A stretch of DNA of 64,000 nucleotides from Cystobacter ferrugineus (lineage in GTDB: Bacteria > Myxococcota > Myxococcia > Myxococcales > Myxococcaceae): positions 379,939 through 443,938 of the forward strand of contig NZ_MPIN01000003.1 in NCBI RefSeq assembly GCF_001887355.1, given 5' to 3'. Under the pieces are notes generated by a model. That model was not told the origin of the DNA. It saw only the letters and a list, made by a program, of their open reading frames with translations, and did no database searches. Positions 50,515 through 59,933 of this stretch are shown piece after piece. Each line of letters starts with the position of its first letter. The stretch's first letter is position 1. Made by a program: the position numbers and the translations under genes.

Positions 50515-51932
50515 CCCTCTCGCTGGCCCTGACCGCCACCGCGGCGCTGCTCGCCGCTGACCCTCCCTCCCTGCCCGCCGGTCACCCGCCCCTCGGCGCG
50601 GCCACCGAGTCCCCGGCTGCTTCCTCGCCCTCCACGGGTCTGCCTCCGGGCCATCCCCCCGCCGTCGGTGTGGGCAGCCCGGCCCCCGTGGATCCCTCCG
50701 CGCTGCCGCAGGGCCATCCCGCGATGACGGGCCGTATGGCGCCCACCGCGGACGAGCTGCTCAAGCAACTGGAGGGGATGCAGGGCCTGCGCGAGCGGGA
50801 GAAGACCTTCGAGATCGCCTCGTCGCTCGGCAAGCTGTACTACACGAGCGGCCGCTTCGAGGAGTCCATCCCCTACCTGCAGCAGGCCGAGGACAAGGCG
50901 AAGTCCACGCGCGAGCTGTTCCTGGCGCAGCGCAAGAAGCTGGGCGGGGGCGCGGTGCCGAGCGCGGAGGAGGCCCGCTGCGGCTTCACGGAGCAGACGC
51001 CGATGGAGGAGCGGGCGAAGGTGGCGGCCGAGCGCGCGAAGAAGGGCGACACGGCGGGCGCGGTGGCCTGTGGGCGCGCGGCGCTCGAGCTGTCGCTGGA
51101 CGTGGAGTCCATGCGCGCCAATGCGCTCTTCCTGACGAATGACGCCCCGGGCGCGCTCAAGGTGTACGAGCGCGTGCTGGAGGTGGCGCCGTCGTTCGCC
51201 GACGCGCTCTTCGGACGCTCGGCGGTGCTCTACGAGACGCGGGGCGAGGACCTGAAGGCGCTGCGCGGCGCGCACGAGGGCTTCGAGGCCTTCATCGCGG
51301 CGCACCCCAACTCTCCCCGGGTGTCGCTGGCGCGCAAGCTGTCGCGCATGACGGACGAGGCGGAGAAGGCCGGCGGCATGAAGAAGTGGCTGGCCACGCG
51401 CGAGGAGGATCGGCGCATCCGCTCCTCGAAGCTGGACCTGTCGCGAGGGGCTCCTCCCATGGCGCGGGCATCCGCGCCCAACGCGGGCGGACAGCCCATG
51501 GCGGCGGGCCCCATGCAGGGCGGCGGGGCCTCGGCGCCCATGATCTCGCAAGAGACCATGGAGGCGATGAACAGCGTCGAGCACACGCCGGAGCTCGAGG
51601 CCCATCTCGATCAGACGGTGGCACAGGGCGAGGACTTGCTGGCCAAGGGGCGCTACGACGAGGCGCTCACGGCCTACCGGCAGGTGATGCCGCTGCGTCC
51701 GGATGGGCGGGTGAAGGCGGGCCTGGCGTGGACGCTCGTGGGCCTGGGCAAGCCCACCGCGGAGCGGGTGTGGGGCGTGGCGGTGAGCTCGGATCCCGCG
51801 GCGGTGGACAAGCTCGGCGAGACGCTCAAGGCCAAGGGCGACACGAAGGGCGCCAAGGCCCTGTGGACGAAGCTGGCCGCGTCCGCGCCGGACTACGCGG
51901 CGAGCGCCTCGCTCCAGGCCAAGCTGGAGTAG
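50511..51932 (+). CDS. Exported TPR-like protein with GHP repeats
   Basis: A 473-residue protein of unknown role. A weak signal sequence (MTLSLALTATAALLAA) is followed by a Pro-rich region with three similar units, LPAGHPPLG, LPPGHPPAV and LPQGHPAMTG, in residues 20-75. Tetratricopeptide-like helices follow: ASSLGKLYYTSGRFEESIPYLQQAEDKA, ALFLTNDAPGALKVYERVLEVAPSF and, near the end, GEDLLAKGRYDEALTAYRQVMPLRP. A Met/Gly/Ala-rich linker (about 315-345) separates the halves. The start overlaps folK by 4 bp (ATGA). It converges on the dehydrogenase gene with a 13 bp gap. TPR proteins usually act as protein scaffolds. Confidence 0.82.
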   Translation: MTLSLALTATAALLAADPPSLPAGHPPLGAATESPAASSPSTGLPPGHPPAVGVGSPAPVDPSALPQGHPAMTGRMAPTADELLKQLEGMQGLREREKTFEIASSLGKLYYTSGRFEESIPYLQQAEDKAKSTRELFLAQRKKLGGGAVPSAEEARCGFTEQTPMEERAKVAAERAKKGDTAGAVACGRAALELSLDVESMRANALFLTNDAPGALKVYERVLEVAPSFADALFGRSAVLYETRGEDLKALRGAHEGFEAFIAAHPNSPRVSLARKLSRMTDEAEKAGGMKKWLATREEDRRIRSSKLDLSRGAPPMARASAPNAGGQPMAAGPMQGGGASAPMISQETMEAMNSVEHTPELEAHLDQTVAQGEDLLAKGRYDEALTAYRQVMPLRPDGRVKAGLAWTLVGLGKPTAERVWGVAVSSDPAAVDKLGETLKAKGDTKGAKALWTKLAASAPDYAASASLQAKLE

Positions 51933-51945
51933 CCGCCGCGGCGCC

Positions 51946-52893
51946 TCAGGCGAGCCGGCGCACGGGCTTGCCGGCCTTCCAGGCGAGGATGTCCTCCAGC
52001 GCGTCGCGGTAGAAGATGGCGTAGTTCTCCCGCGTCACGTAGCCCAGGTGCGGCGTCAACACGACGTTGTCCAGGGCGAGCAGGGGATGGTCCGCCGGCA
52101 GGGGCTCGATGGGGAAGACATCCAGCCCCGCCCCGGCGATGCGCCGCTCGCGCAGCACCTCCAGGAGCGCCGCCTCGTCCACGAGCCCCGCCCGCGCGGT
52201 GTTGATGAAGCAGGCCTCCGGCTTCATGGCGTCGAGCTCCTCCGCGCCGACGATGCCCCGCGTGCGCTCGCCGAGCACCAGGTGCAGGCTGACGATGTCG
52301 GAGGTGGCGAACAGCTCGCGCTTCTCCACCCGGCGGGCGCCCACCTCGGCGGCCCGCGCGTCGGTGAGGTTCTGGCTCCAGGCCACCACCTCCATGCCGA
52401 AGGCCTGGCCCACGCGCGCCACCTGCGTGCCCAGCTTCCCGAGCCCCAGCAGACCCAGCCGCTTGCCCGTGAGGCTCGTGGTCAGTCCCGTCTGCCAGCT
52501 CCCCGCGCGCAGGGCACGGTCCTCGAGGGGGATGCGCTTGATGAGCGCGAGGATGAGGCCCCAGGTCAGCTCCGCGGTGGACGTGCCCACCGCGCCCGTG
52601 CCGCTCACGGTGATGCCGCGTGCCCGGCAGGCCGCGAGATCGATGGAGGCGTTGCGGTTGCCCGTGGTGATGAGCAGACGCAGGTTGGGCAGCCGGTCGA
52701 TCACCTCGGCGGGGAAGGGCGTGCGCTCGCGCATGAGGACGATCACCTCGAAGCGTTGGAGGGTCTCGAGCAGCACCTCGCGCTCGGCGATGTGGTGGTC
52801 GAACACCACGAGCTCACTGTCCGCGGGCAGGCGCGTCCAATCGGCGAAGTCCCGCGCGACGCGCTGATAGTCATCCAGGAGGGCGATCTTCAT
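51946..52893 (-). CDS. D-2-hydroxyacid dehydrogenase family protein
   Basis: A 315-residue NAD-dependent dehydrogenase. ATG 52893 begins KIALLDDYQRVARDFADW, matching the subgroup with this N terminus. The Rossmann motif is GLLGLGKLGTQVARVGQAFGM (about 147-167), with the substrate and catalytic residues in INTARAGLVDEAALLEVL (Arg), the Glu in the FPIEPLPADHPL region and His in LTPHLGYVTREN. The substrate is not certain; relatives act on glycerate, phosphoglycerate or similar 2-keto acids. It starts 11 bp after the isomerase stop, so the two may form an operon. Confidence 0.93.
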   Translation of the reverse strand: MKIALLDDYQRVARDFADWTRLPADSELVVFDHHIAEREVLLETLQRFEVIVLMRERTPFPAEVIDRLPNLRLLITTGNRNASIDLAACRARGITVSGTGAVGTSTAELTWGLILALIKRIPLEDRALRAGSWQTGLTTSLTGKRLGLLGLGKLGTQVARVGQAFGMEVVAWSQNLTDARAAEVGARRVEKRELFATSDIVSLHLVLGERTRGIVGAEELDAMKPEACFINTARAGLVDEAALLEVLRERRIAGAGLDVFPIEPLPADHPLLALDNVVLTPHLGYVTRENYAIFYRDALEDILAWKAGKPVRRLA

Positions 52894-52904
52894 GCCCCCG
52901 CAGT

Positions 52905-53975
52905 CTAGAAGGATCGCGCGGCGAGCAGGTCCTGCACATCGAGCAGGCCCACGGCGCGGCCCTCGGCGTCCACCACGGGGAGCTGATCCACGCGCGCCTC
53001 GCGCATGAGGCGGGTGGCCTCGAGCACCAGCACCTCGGGGCCCACGCACCGGGGCCGCTTGCCCATCACCTCGCGCAGGGGCCGCTCGAAGTCGGTGAAG
53101 CCCTTCTCCACGAGCCGGCGCAAGTCCCCGTCCGTGAAGATGCCCACCAGCCGTCCCTGCTTGTCCACGACGTTGGTGGCCCCGGGGCGGCCCGGCGTGT
53201 TCGTCATCACCACCACGGCCTCGGACAGCTTCGCGGTGTCGCGCACGAGCGGATTGGCGGAGCCCGAGCGCATCAGGTCGACGACGCGCATGACGGAGCG
53301 GCCCAGCTTGCCCGCGGGGTGGAGCAGGGCGTACTCGGCGGAGCCGAAGGGGCGGGCGCGCAGCACGGCCATGGCGAGCGCGTCCCCGATGGCGTGCAGC
53401 GCCGCGGTGGAGGCGGTGGGCACCAGGCCCATGGGGCAGGCCTCCTCGATGCGGCCGATGTCCAGCACCACGTCCGCGCCGCGCGCCAACGGGCTCTCCG
53501 CGTCACCCGTGAGGGCGATGACGGGCGCGCCCAGCCGCTTGAACGAGGGCAACAGCCGCACCAGCTCCTCGGTGGCGCCGCTGTTGGAGAGCGCGAGGAT
53601 GACGTCCCCGCGGCCCACGCGGCCCAGGTCTCCGTGCGCCGCCTCGGTGGGGTGGAGGAAGACGGAGCGGATGCCGGTGGAGGCCAGCGTGGCCGACAGC
53701 TTCTGGCCGATGAGCCCCGCCTTGCCAATGCCCGTCACCACCGTCTGGCCCGGACAGTCGCGCACCAGCTCCAGGGCGCGCAGGAAGGAATCCCCCACCC
53801 GTCCCATCAGGCCGAGGATGGCCTGGGCCTCCGCCTCCAGCACGCTGCGGGCATAGGCGAGCGTGGCCTCGCGCTCGTCCGAAGCGGGCGCGGACGGCGT
53901 CACGGGTGCATCTTCCTGGGGAGGCACGGCCCGAAGGCGCGGCTTGCGGGCGGTGTTGCGGGGGGCTCGGGCCAT
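52905..53975 (-). CDS. Arabinose-5-phosphate isomerase family protein (SIS and two CBS domains)
   Basis: KdsD/KpsF/GutQ-type sugar isomerase, making arabinose-5-phosphate for Kdo. From ATG 53975 the 356 residues start with a basic, Pro-rich 35-residue extension not usual in the family. The SIS domain (about 50-195) has TVVTGIGKAGLIGQKLSATLASTG, HGDLGRVGRGDVILALSNSGATEEL and the TASTAALHAIGDALAMAV block. Two CBS domains follow (about 225-355), e.g. NVVDKQGRLVGIFTDGDLRR and QLPVVDAEGRAVGLLDVQDLL. It would feed LPS or capsule Kdo synthesis. Confidence 0.92.
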   Translation of the reverse strand: MARAPRNTARKPRLRAVPPQEDAPVTPSAPASDEREATLAYARSVLEAEAQAILGLMGRVGDSFLRALELVRDCPGQTVVTGIGKAGLIGQKLSATLASTGIRSVFLHPTEAAHGDLGRVGRGDVILALSNSGATEELVRLLPSFKRLGAPVIALTGDAESPLARGADVVLDIGRIEEACPMGLVPTASTAALHAIGDALAMAVLRARPFGSAEYALLHPAGKLGRSVMRVVDLMRSGSANPLVRDTAKLSEAVVVMTNTPGRPGATNVVDKQGRLVGIFTDGDLRRLVEKGFTDFERPLREVMGKRPRCVGPEVLVLEATRLMREARVDQLPVVDAEGRAVGLLDVQDLLAARSF

Positions 53976-54149
53976 GGTGGGGCGGCGTTGTACCTCTGGA
54001 CACAGAGGGCCTGCCAGCTTGACGCACCCGAGGGCATCGGCTACGCGCCTCCTCGCCCGGCGGGCACTCGGGAGTGCCTGAGCCCACCCCGCGGGTTGAC
54101 TCACCGAGGGCCCAACCGCCCGCTGACCTGAACCTGGAGAGGGGACGAG

Positions 54150-54806
54150 ATGAAGTTCTTCATCGATACCGCCGACATCAAGGAGATCCGCACCGCCTAC
54201 GACATGGGCTGTGTGGACGGTGTGACCACCAACCCGTCGTTGCTCGCCAAGGCGGGCCGGGGCCTGGAGGAGACCATCCGGGAGATCTGCTCCATCGTGG
54301 ATGGGCCCGTGAGCGCCGAGTGCGTCTCCGAGAAGGCCGACGAGCTGGTCAAGGAAGGCCGGGGCCTGGCGAAGATCCACGAGAACGTGGTGGTGAAGAT
54401 CCCCATGGGCGTGGAGGGCATGAAGGCCGTCAAGACGCTCACCGCCGAGGGCATCAAGACCAACGTGACGCTGTGCTTCTCCGCCAACCAGGCGCTGCTG
54501 GCCGCCAAGGCGGGCGCCACGTACATCTCGCCCTTCGTGGGCCGCCTGGATGACATCTCCCAGGACGGTATGGAGCTCATCGCCCACATCATCGAGATCT
54601 ACCAGAACTACGACTTCCAGACGCAGGTGCTGGTGGCCAGCGTGCGCAACCCCGTGCACGTGTTGCAGGCGGCGCGCATGGGCGCCGACGTGGCCACGCT
54701 GCCCTTCAACGTCATCGCCCAGCTCGCCAACCACCCGCTCACCGACGCGGGCATCAAGAAGTTCCTGGCCGACTGGGAGAAGGTCCCCAAGGCCGCCAAG
54801 CCCTGA
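54150..54806 (+). CDS. fsa: Fructose-6-phosphate aldolase/transaldolase-like
   Basis: A 218-residue TIM-barrel enzyme of the small transaldolase group. The start [31 protein letters not shown], the Schiff-base Lys in [52 protein letters not shown] and the C-terminal [13 protein letters not shown] are all typical. Members act as transaldolase or as fructose-6-phosphate aldolase; which applies here is not certain. GGAGAGGGGACGAG lies before ATG 54150. It stands alone with 248 bp after it. Confidence 0.94.
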   Translation: MKFFIDTADIKEIRTAYDMGCVDGVTTNPSLLAKAGRGLEETIREICSIVDGPVSAECVSEKADELVKEGRGLAKIHENVVVKIPMGVEGMKAVKTLTAEGIKTNVTLCFSANQALLAAKAGATYISPFVGRLDDISQDGMELIAHIIEIYQNYDFQTQVLVASVRNPVHVLQAARMGADVATLPFNVIAQLANHPLTDAGIKKFLADWEKVPKAAKP

Positions 54807-55054
54807 GGCTCGAAGCCCCGGTTTCCGGGAACGCCGTTGAAGTCCGAGGCCACCGCTTCCTTCCCGGGAGCTGGTGGCCTTCACGTTTCATCAGGGGGGA
54901 ACGAGCGAGCACGGGCCGCGCGAGGGGGCGGGCGGACTGGCGGAATTCCGGGCCGCGGAGTATTCGTCTGGACACCTACAGTCGTCTGGGGCCCTGGCGG
55001 AGAGGACGGACTCCTCGAGCCTTCGTGGTCCCGACCCCACGCAGCGAGGACCCC

Positions 55055-56191
55055 ATGGACTTCCAGCTCTCCGAATCCCAGCGTGCCCTGCAGGAGATGG
55101 CCCGCAAGTTCGCCCGCGAGGTCATCCGCCCCAAGGCGGCCCACCACGACGAGACGAGCGAGTTCCCCCGCGCCATCATCGCCTCGGCCTGGGAGAACGG
55201 CCTGCTCAACATGAACATCCCCGAGTCGTGTGGCGGCCTGGGGCTGGCGCACCTCGACCAGCTCCTCGCCTACGAGGAGCTGGCCTGGGGCTGCTCGGGC
55301 ATGGCCACCTCCATCACCGCCAACGACCTGGCCAACCTGCCCATCGTCGTGGGCGCCACCGAGGAGCAGAAGAAGCGCCTGCTCACCCCCTTCACGGAGA
55401 AGTTCAAGCTGGCCGCCTTCTGTCTCACCGAGCCGGAGGCGGGCTCGGACGTGGCCAACATGAGCACCACCGCCGTGCGTGACGGCGACCACTACGTGCT
55501 CAATGGCTCCAAGTGTTTCATCACCAACGGCGGCCACGCGGACCAGTACACGGTGTTCGCCACGGTGGACAAGGCCAGGAAGCACAAGGGCATCACCTGC
55601 TTCGTGGTGGAGGGCCGTCCCAAGGGCCTGACCCCCGGCAAGCACGAGAACAAGATGGGCCAGCGCGCCAGCGACACCGTCACCCTCACCTTCGAGGACG
55701 TGCGCGTGCCGGTGGCCAACCGCATCGGCGAGGAGGGCGAGGGCTTCCGCATCGCCATGGAGACGCTCGACAACAGCCGTCCCATCACCGCCATCATGTC
55801 CGTGGGCATCGCCCGCGCCGCCCTCGAGTACTCCCTGGAGTACTCCAGCCAACGCCGCACCTTCGGCAAGCCCATCCGCGAGCACCAGGCCATCCAGTTC
55901 ATGCTCGCCGACATGGCCATGAACACCCACGCCGCGCGCCTGCTCTGCCACGAGAGTGCCTGGCTGCTCGACCAGGGCCAGAAGAACACCCTCCTGTCCT
56001 CCTACGCCAAGTGCTTCGCCGCCGACATGGCCATGAAGGTCGCCACCGACGCCGTCCAGGTCTACGGCGGTTACGGCTACATCAAGGAATACCCGGTCGA
56101 GAAGCTCATGCGCGACGCCAAGCTCATCCAGATCTACGAGGGCACCAGCCAGGTGCAGCGGCTCGTCATCGCCAAGGAGCTCTTCAAGTAG
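55055..56191 (+). CDS. Acyl-CoA dehydrogenase
   Basis: FAD enzyme that oxidises acyl-CoA thioesters and passes electrons to ETF. ATG 55055 gives 378 residues, normal for the family. Hallmarks are FCLTEPEAGSDVANMST (FAD-side), the middle VLNGSKCFITNGGHADQYTVFA, RRTFGKPIREHQAIQFMLADMA and the active-site Glu in IYEGTSQVQRLVIAKEL. Medium- or short-chain specificity is a likely but unproven guess. etfB and etfA follow 183 bp later on the same strand. Confidence 0.95.
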   Translation: MDFQLSESQRALQEMARKFAREVIRPKAAHHDETSEFPRAIIASAWENGLLNMNIPESCGGLGLAHLDQLLAYEELAWGCSGMATSITANDLANLPIVVGATEEQKKRLLTPFTEKFKLAAFCLTEPEAGSDVANMSTTAVRDGDHYVLNGSKCFITNGGHADQYTVFATVDKARKHKGITCFVVEGRPKGLTPGKHENKMGQRASDTVTLTFEDVRVPVANRIGEEGEGFRIAMETLDNSRPITAIMSVGIARAALEYSLEYSSQRRTFGKPIREHQAIQFMLADMAMNTHAARLLCHESAWLLDQGQKNTLLSSYAKCFAADMAMKVATDAVQVYGGYGYIKEYPVEKLMRDAKLIQIYEGTSQVQRLVIAKELFK

Positions 56192-56244
56192 GACTCATCG
56201 AATAAGAAATCCTACAGTCCGCGCGCGCTTCCCGGTTGCCGGTT

Positions 56245-56274
56245 GAGGGTGTTGATGCGAAAATCAATGCCCTC
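56245..56274. promoter_or_regulatory. Interrupted palindrome upstream of etfB
   Basis: GAGGG-tg-TTGAT (56245-56256) and ATCAA-tg-CCCTC (56263-56274) mirror each other around a 6-base centre, with one internal 2x2 mismatch. It lies between the acyl-CoA dehydrogenase stop and the etfB start. It could be an operator for a fatty-acid regulator or a terminator after the dehydrogenase; no U-run follows. Confidence 0.35.
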
Positions 56275-56373
56275 GATTATCTCCCCAGTGCGGTGCGTCA
56301 TCCGACATGACGCCCCCGCCTTTTTCGAGTGGGAGATAGCCGCTCTTCGTCTTCGGAATGGAGAAGAACGACC

Positions 56374-57171
56374 GTGAAGATCCTCGTCACCGCCAAGCGC
56401 GTGGAAGACCCCGAGTCCAAGATCAAGGTGAAGCCGGACGGTTCGGACATCGTGAAGGAGGGGCTCAAGTACAAGATCAATCCCTTCGATGAAATCGGGG
56501 TGGAGGAGGCCCTGCGCCTCGTGGCCAGGCACGGCGGCGAGGTGGTGGTGGTCTCCATCGGCGGCAAGGAAGTGCAGGAGCAGCTGCGGCACGCGCTCGC
56601 CATGGGCGCCACGCGCGCGGTGTGGGTGAACCACACGGGCGCGCTGGATCAGATGGGCGTGGCGGCGCTGCTGCAGAAGGTGACGGAGAAGGAGAAGCCG
56701 GACCTGGTCGTCCTGGGCAAGCAGTCCATCGACGATGACCAGAACCAGGTGGGCCAGTACCTGGCCGAGTACCTCGGCTGGGGCCAGGCCACCTTCGCCT
56801 CCAAGGTCGAGTCGCTGGAGAGCGAGCAGGAGAAGAGCAAGACGCCGGCGCTGACGCTGGGCGCGGATGGCAAGTCGGTGCGCGTGGTGCGCGAGGTGGA
56901 CAACGGGCTCGCCACCATCGAGTGCACGCTGCCCGCGGTGGTCACCACGGACCTGCGCCTGAACATGCCGCGCTACGCGAGCCTGCCGGGCATCATGAAG
57001 GCCAAGAGCAAGCCCATCGAGGAGCTGACCCCGCAGAAGCTCGGCGTGGACGTCACCCCCAAGGTGCAGGTGCTCAAGCTGGCCTCTCCCCCCGCGCGCA
57101 AGGCCGGCATCAAGGTGCCGGACGTGGCGACGCTGGTGGACAAGCTGCGCAACGAGGCCAAGGCCCTGTAG
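56374..57171 (+). CDS. etfB: Electron transfer flavoprotein beta subunit
   Basis: AMP-binding half of ETF, which carries electrons from acyl-CoA dehydrogenases to the respiratory chain. GTG 56374 has GGAG 14 bp upstream and starts KILVTAKRVEDPESKIKV. Signature blocks are INPFDEIGVEEALRL, LVVLGKQSIDDDQNQVGQYLAE with the conserved Gln/Asp region, and ECTLPAVVTTDLRLNMPRYASLPGIMKAKSK. It has 265 residues and is followed by etfA after 45 bp. Confidence 0.96.
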   Translation: MKILVTAKRVEDPESKIKVKPDGSDIVKEGLKYKINPFDEIGVEEALRLVARHGGEVVVVSIGGKEVQEQLRHALAMGATRAVWVNHTGALDQMGVAALLQKVTEKEKPDLVVLGKQSIDDDQNQVGQYLAEYLGWGQATFASKVESLESEQEKSKTPALTLGADGKSVRVVREVDNGLATIECTLPAVVTTDLRLNMPRYASLPGIMKAKSKPIEELTPQKLGVDVTPKVQVLKLASPPARKAGIKVPDVATLVDKLRNEAKAL

Positions 57172-57216
57172 TCCGGGCCCCTTCCTTCCTTCTTCCGACA
57201 AGCATTGGAGTCGAAC

Positions 57217-58182
57217 ATGTCGATCGTTCTCATCGTCGCGGAGCAGCAGCCGGACGGCCACCTGCGCAAGGCCACCCTCAACGCCGTGGGCGCGGGCAAG
57301 CAGCTCGCGGACAAGGCGGGCGCCGAACTGCACCTGGTGCTGCTCTCCAAGGATCCGTCCACGGTCACCGAGGAGCTCAAGGGCCTGGGCGCCAAGGTGG
57401 TGCACACCGCCGCGGCCCCCGAGTTCGAGCACTACCTGGCCGAGACGTACGCCCCGGCCATCGCCGAGCTGGCCAAGAGCCTCAACGCCTCCTTCGTGGG
57501 CGCGGCGTCCACCGCCCAGGGCAAGGACCTGTTGCCGCGCGTCGCCGCCCGGCTGCAGGCCGCCATGGCCACGGACGTGCTGGGCTTCGGGGGCTCGGGC
57601 GCGGACATCGTCTTCAACCGCCCCATGTGGGCCGGTAACGTCTTCGCCGAGGTGAAGCTGACCACGCCGGTGAAGGTGTTCACCCTGCGCGCCACCGAGT
57701 TCCAGGCCGCCGCCGGGGGCCAGGGCGCCGCCGAGGTCAAGACGTTCTCCCCCAAGGTGGAGGGCGGCAAGACGAAGTTCGTGGACTTCAAGGAGGTCAA
57801 GAGCGCGCGGCCCGAGCTCACCGAGGCGCGCGTGGTGATCTCCGGTGGCCGCGGCACCAAGGGCGATTTCAAGGAGATCGAGGCGCTGGCCGACGAGCTC
57901 AACGCCGCGGTGGGTGCGTCCCGCGCGGTGTGTGACGCCGGCTGGGTGCCCAACGATCTGCAGATCGGCCAGACGGGCAAGGTGGTCGCGCCCCAGCTCT
58001 ACATCGCCGCGGGCATCAGCGGCGCCATCCAGCACCTGGCTGGCATGAAGAGCTCCAAGACGATCGTCGCCATCAACAAGGACCCCGAGGCCCCCATCTT
58101 CCAGGTGGCGGACTACGGTCTGGTGGATGACCTCTTCAAGGTCCTGCCCGCGCTGCGCGAGGCCGTGCACAAGGCCAAGTAG
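57217..58182 (+). CDS. etfA: Electron transfer flavoprotein alpha subunit
   Basis: FAD-binding half of ETF. ATG 57217 gives 321 residues, beginning [27 protein letters not shown]. The C-terminal FAD site is complete: [60 protein letters not shown] and [20 protein letters not shown]. It follows etfB and is probably cotranscribed. With the dehydrogenase at 55055 it forms a beta-oxidation electron route. Confidence 0.97.
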   Translation: MSIVLIVAEQQPDGHLRKATLNAVGAGKQLADKAGAELHLVLLSKDPSTVTEELKGLGAKVVHTAAAPEFEHYLAETYAPAIAELAKSLNASFVGAASTAQGKDLLPRVAARLQAAMATDVLGFGGSGADIVFNRPMWAGNVFAEVKLTTPVKVFTLRATEFQAAAGGQGAAEVKTFSPKVEGGKTKFVDFKEVKSARPELTEARVVISGGRGTKGDFKEIEALADELNAAVGASRAVCDAGWVPNDLQIGQTGKVVAPQLYIAAGISGAIQHLAGMKSSKTIVAINKDPEAPIFQVADYGLVDDLFKVLPALREAVHKAK

Positions 58183-58290
58183 TCCTCAAGCTGCATGAGG
58201 TCCGGGCCCTGTCGGGTCCGGGCCTTCCACGGAGGGGCGGTGGCGGGGGGGTTGTCCCTCGCGGCCGCCCCTTCGGCGTTGCGGGGGAGG

Positions 58291-58845
58291 CTACAGCTCG
58301 ACGTCCTTGTCGTCGGGCGCGGGGGGCTCCTCCTGCATCTCCTCCTCGTCGGGAAGGGGCTCCACGTCGGGCAGGTCCGGGCGGGCGGGCACGGTGCCCG
58401 GGGGGGCCGAGGGTGCGTCGCCCAGCAGGTTGAGCTCCGGGTGGTCGGGCACGTCGAGCTCGAGCGTGGTGAAGGTCCACGTGTCCGAGTCGCGCTTGTA
58501 GGCCTCCACATGCAGGGTGCCCCCGGCCTTGGGGCCGTGGACGGGGATGGCCAGCCGGGCCGAGCCCTCGCCGTTCGAGGTCGACACCGAGCCCTGGATC
58601 TTCCAGTCCGCCTCGATGGGCTCACCGAGCACCTCGCGGGCCTCGGGCGACTGCCGCGTCAGGGCGAGCGCCTCGGCGAAGACGCCGTTGTCGCGGATGC
58701 TCTTGAGGGTGAAACCCGCGATGAGGGCACCCAGGCAGCCGCAGGACAGCAGCATGCCCAGGCACCCCATGGGGATGAACCAGGCCCAGTTGCGGCTGAA
58801 CCAACTCTTCTGGGGGGTGATGGGGCCCTCGGACGTCGTGCTCAT
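58291..58845 (-). CDS. Coa1-like membrane protein
   Basis: From ATG 58845 the 184-residue protein has one hydrophobic segment at about 20-47 (WAWFIPMGCLGMLLSCGCLGALIAGFTL) with several Cys. A beta-rich periplasmic domain (ALTRQSPEAREVLGEPIEADWKIQGSVSTSNGEGSARLAIPV ... WTFTTLELDV) matches the Coa1/Tim21-type fold named for cytochrome oxidase assembly factor 1. A Pro/Asp/Glu-rich tail follows. No cytochrome oxidase genes are nearby, so a role in oxidase assembly is not shown. It is convergent with etfA. Confidence 0.8.
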   Translation of the reverse strand: MSTTSEGPITPQKSWFSRNWAWFIPMGCLGMLLSCGCLGALIAGFTLKSIRDNGVFAEALALTRQSPEAREVLGEPIEADWKIQGSVSTSNGEGSARLAIPVHGPKAGGTLHVEAYKRDSDTWTFTTLELDVPDHPELNLLGDAPSAPPGTVPARPDLPDVEPLPDEEEMQEEPPAPDDKDVEL

Positions 58846-58988
58846 GGTCGTTCTCCTGGCGGCGAGCGCCCCCTCATAGCGCTTCTTCCGGAGCCAGCAA
58901 GCGCCGCCTCGTGGGTTGCATCGCACGGGAGGGTAGGCCAAAAGGCGGGGCGTCTTCCTTCCTCTTCGTGTCTGTGCCGAGGCCGTCC

Positions 58989-59918
58989 GTGAGCACGCCC
59001 CTCGTTTCCCCTGGCACCCGAGCCTCCGTCGAACGCCTCCAGGTGGATGGCGTGCTGCTCCTCATGAATGCCCTGTGGGGCGTCACCTTCGTGATGGTCA
59101 AGGACGCGCTCGGCCACGGGGACCCGTTCTCCTTCCTCGGGCTGCGCTTCTGCATCGGCGCGCTGACGCTCTCGGCCATCGCCCGGCGCGAGATGCTCGC
59201 GCGCGCCACGCTGCTGCGAGGCGGCGCACTGGGCGTGCTCCTCTTCCTGTGTTTCGCCCTGCAGACGTTGGGGTTGGTGTCCACCACGCCGTCGCGCTCG
59301 GCCTTCATCACCGGGACGTACGTGGTGCTGGTGCCGGTGCTGGGCTGGGCGCTCTTCCGCCGGATGCCGCGCGCCTCCTCGTGGGCGGGCGTGGCGATAG
59401 CGACGGTGGGGCTCTACACGCTCACCGGCGCGAACCTGCGCGAGGGACTCTCCCTGGGGGATGTCCTGACGCTGGGGAGCGCGGTGGCCTATGCCTTCCA
59501 CATCCTCTTCACCGACCGCATCGCCTCGAAGACGGACGTGGTGGCACTCGTGGCGGTGCAGCTCTGGGTGGTGGCGCTGCTGTCCGTGCTCTGCCTGCCC
59601 TTCACCGGCGCGCGGGTGCACTGGACGCCTTCCTTCGTGGGCGCGGCGCTGTTCTGCGGCGTCGCCGCCAGTGCCCTGGCGCTCACCCTGCAGGTGTGGG
59701 CGCAGGCCCGCACGACGGCGGTGCGCGTGGCGCTCTTCTGTTGCATGGAGCCCGTCTTCGCGGCGCTGTCCTCGGTGGGGGTCGGCCACGAACGGCTCGG
59801 CCCGCGCGAGTGGGTGGGCGGCGGCCTCATCGTGCTGGGGGTCGCGGTGGCCGAGGTGAGCGGGCCGCTCTGGGCGCGCCTGTTTCCCGGGCGGGCCTCG
59901 GCGCCCACCGGAGGGTGA
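58989..59918 (+). CDS. EamA/DMT superfamily permease
   Basis: A 309-residue inner-membrane transporter with about ten hydrophobic segments and two EamA repeats (LMNALWGVTFVMVKDAL ... FSFLGLRFCIGALTL and GDVLTLGSAVAYAFHILFTDRIA). FCCMEPVFAALSSVGVG near the end is the typical second-repeat signature. The substrate is unknown. GTG 58989 is used because an in-frame GTG at 58974 and the region before it have poorer coding character. It converges on the sensor kinase gene. It is not closely similar to the DMT permease at 13157. Confidence 0.88.
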   Translation: MSTPLVSPGTRASVERLQVDGVLLLMNALWGVTFVMVKDALGHGDPFSFLGLRFCIGALTLSAIARREMLARATLLRGGALGVLLFLCFALQTLGLVSTTPSRSAFITGTYVVLVPVLGWALFRRMPRASSWAGVAIATVGLYTLTGANLREGLSLGDVLTLGSAVAYAFHILFTDRIASKTDVVALVAVQLWVVALLSVLCLPFTGARVHWTPSFVGAALFCGVAASALALTLQVWAQARTTAVRVALFCCMEPVFAALSSVGVGHERLGPREWVGGGLIVLGVAVAEVSGPLWARLFPGRASAPTGG

Positions 59919-59929
59919 CTCTCCGGCGG
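59905..59929. terminator. Possible bidirectional hairpin between permease and kinase genes
   Basis: CCGGAG (59908-59913) pairs with CTCCGG (59921-59926) over a 7-base loop, extended by two more pairs after one mismatch. It covers the stop codon of the permease gene and lies 5 bp from the end of the convergent kinase gene. It is modest in strength. Confidence 0.3.
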
Positions 59930-59933
59930 GGAC

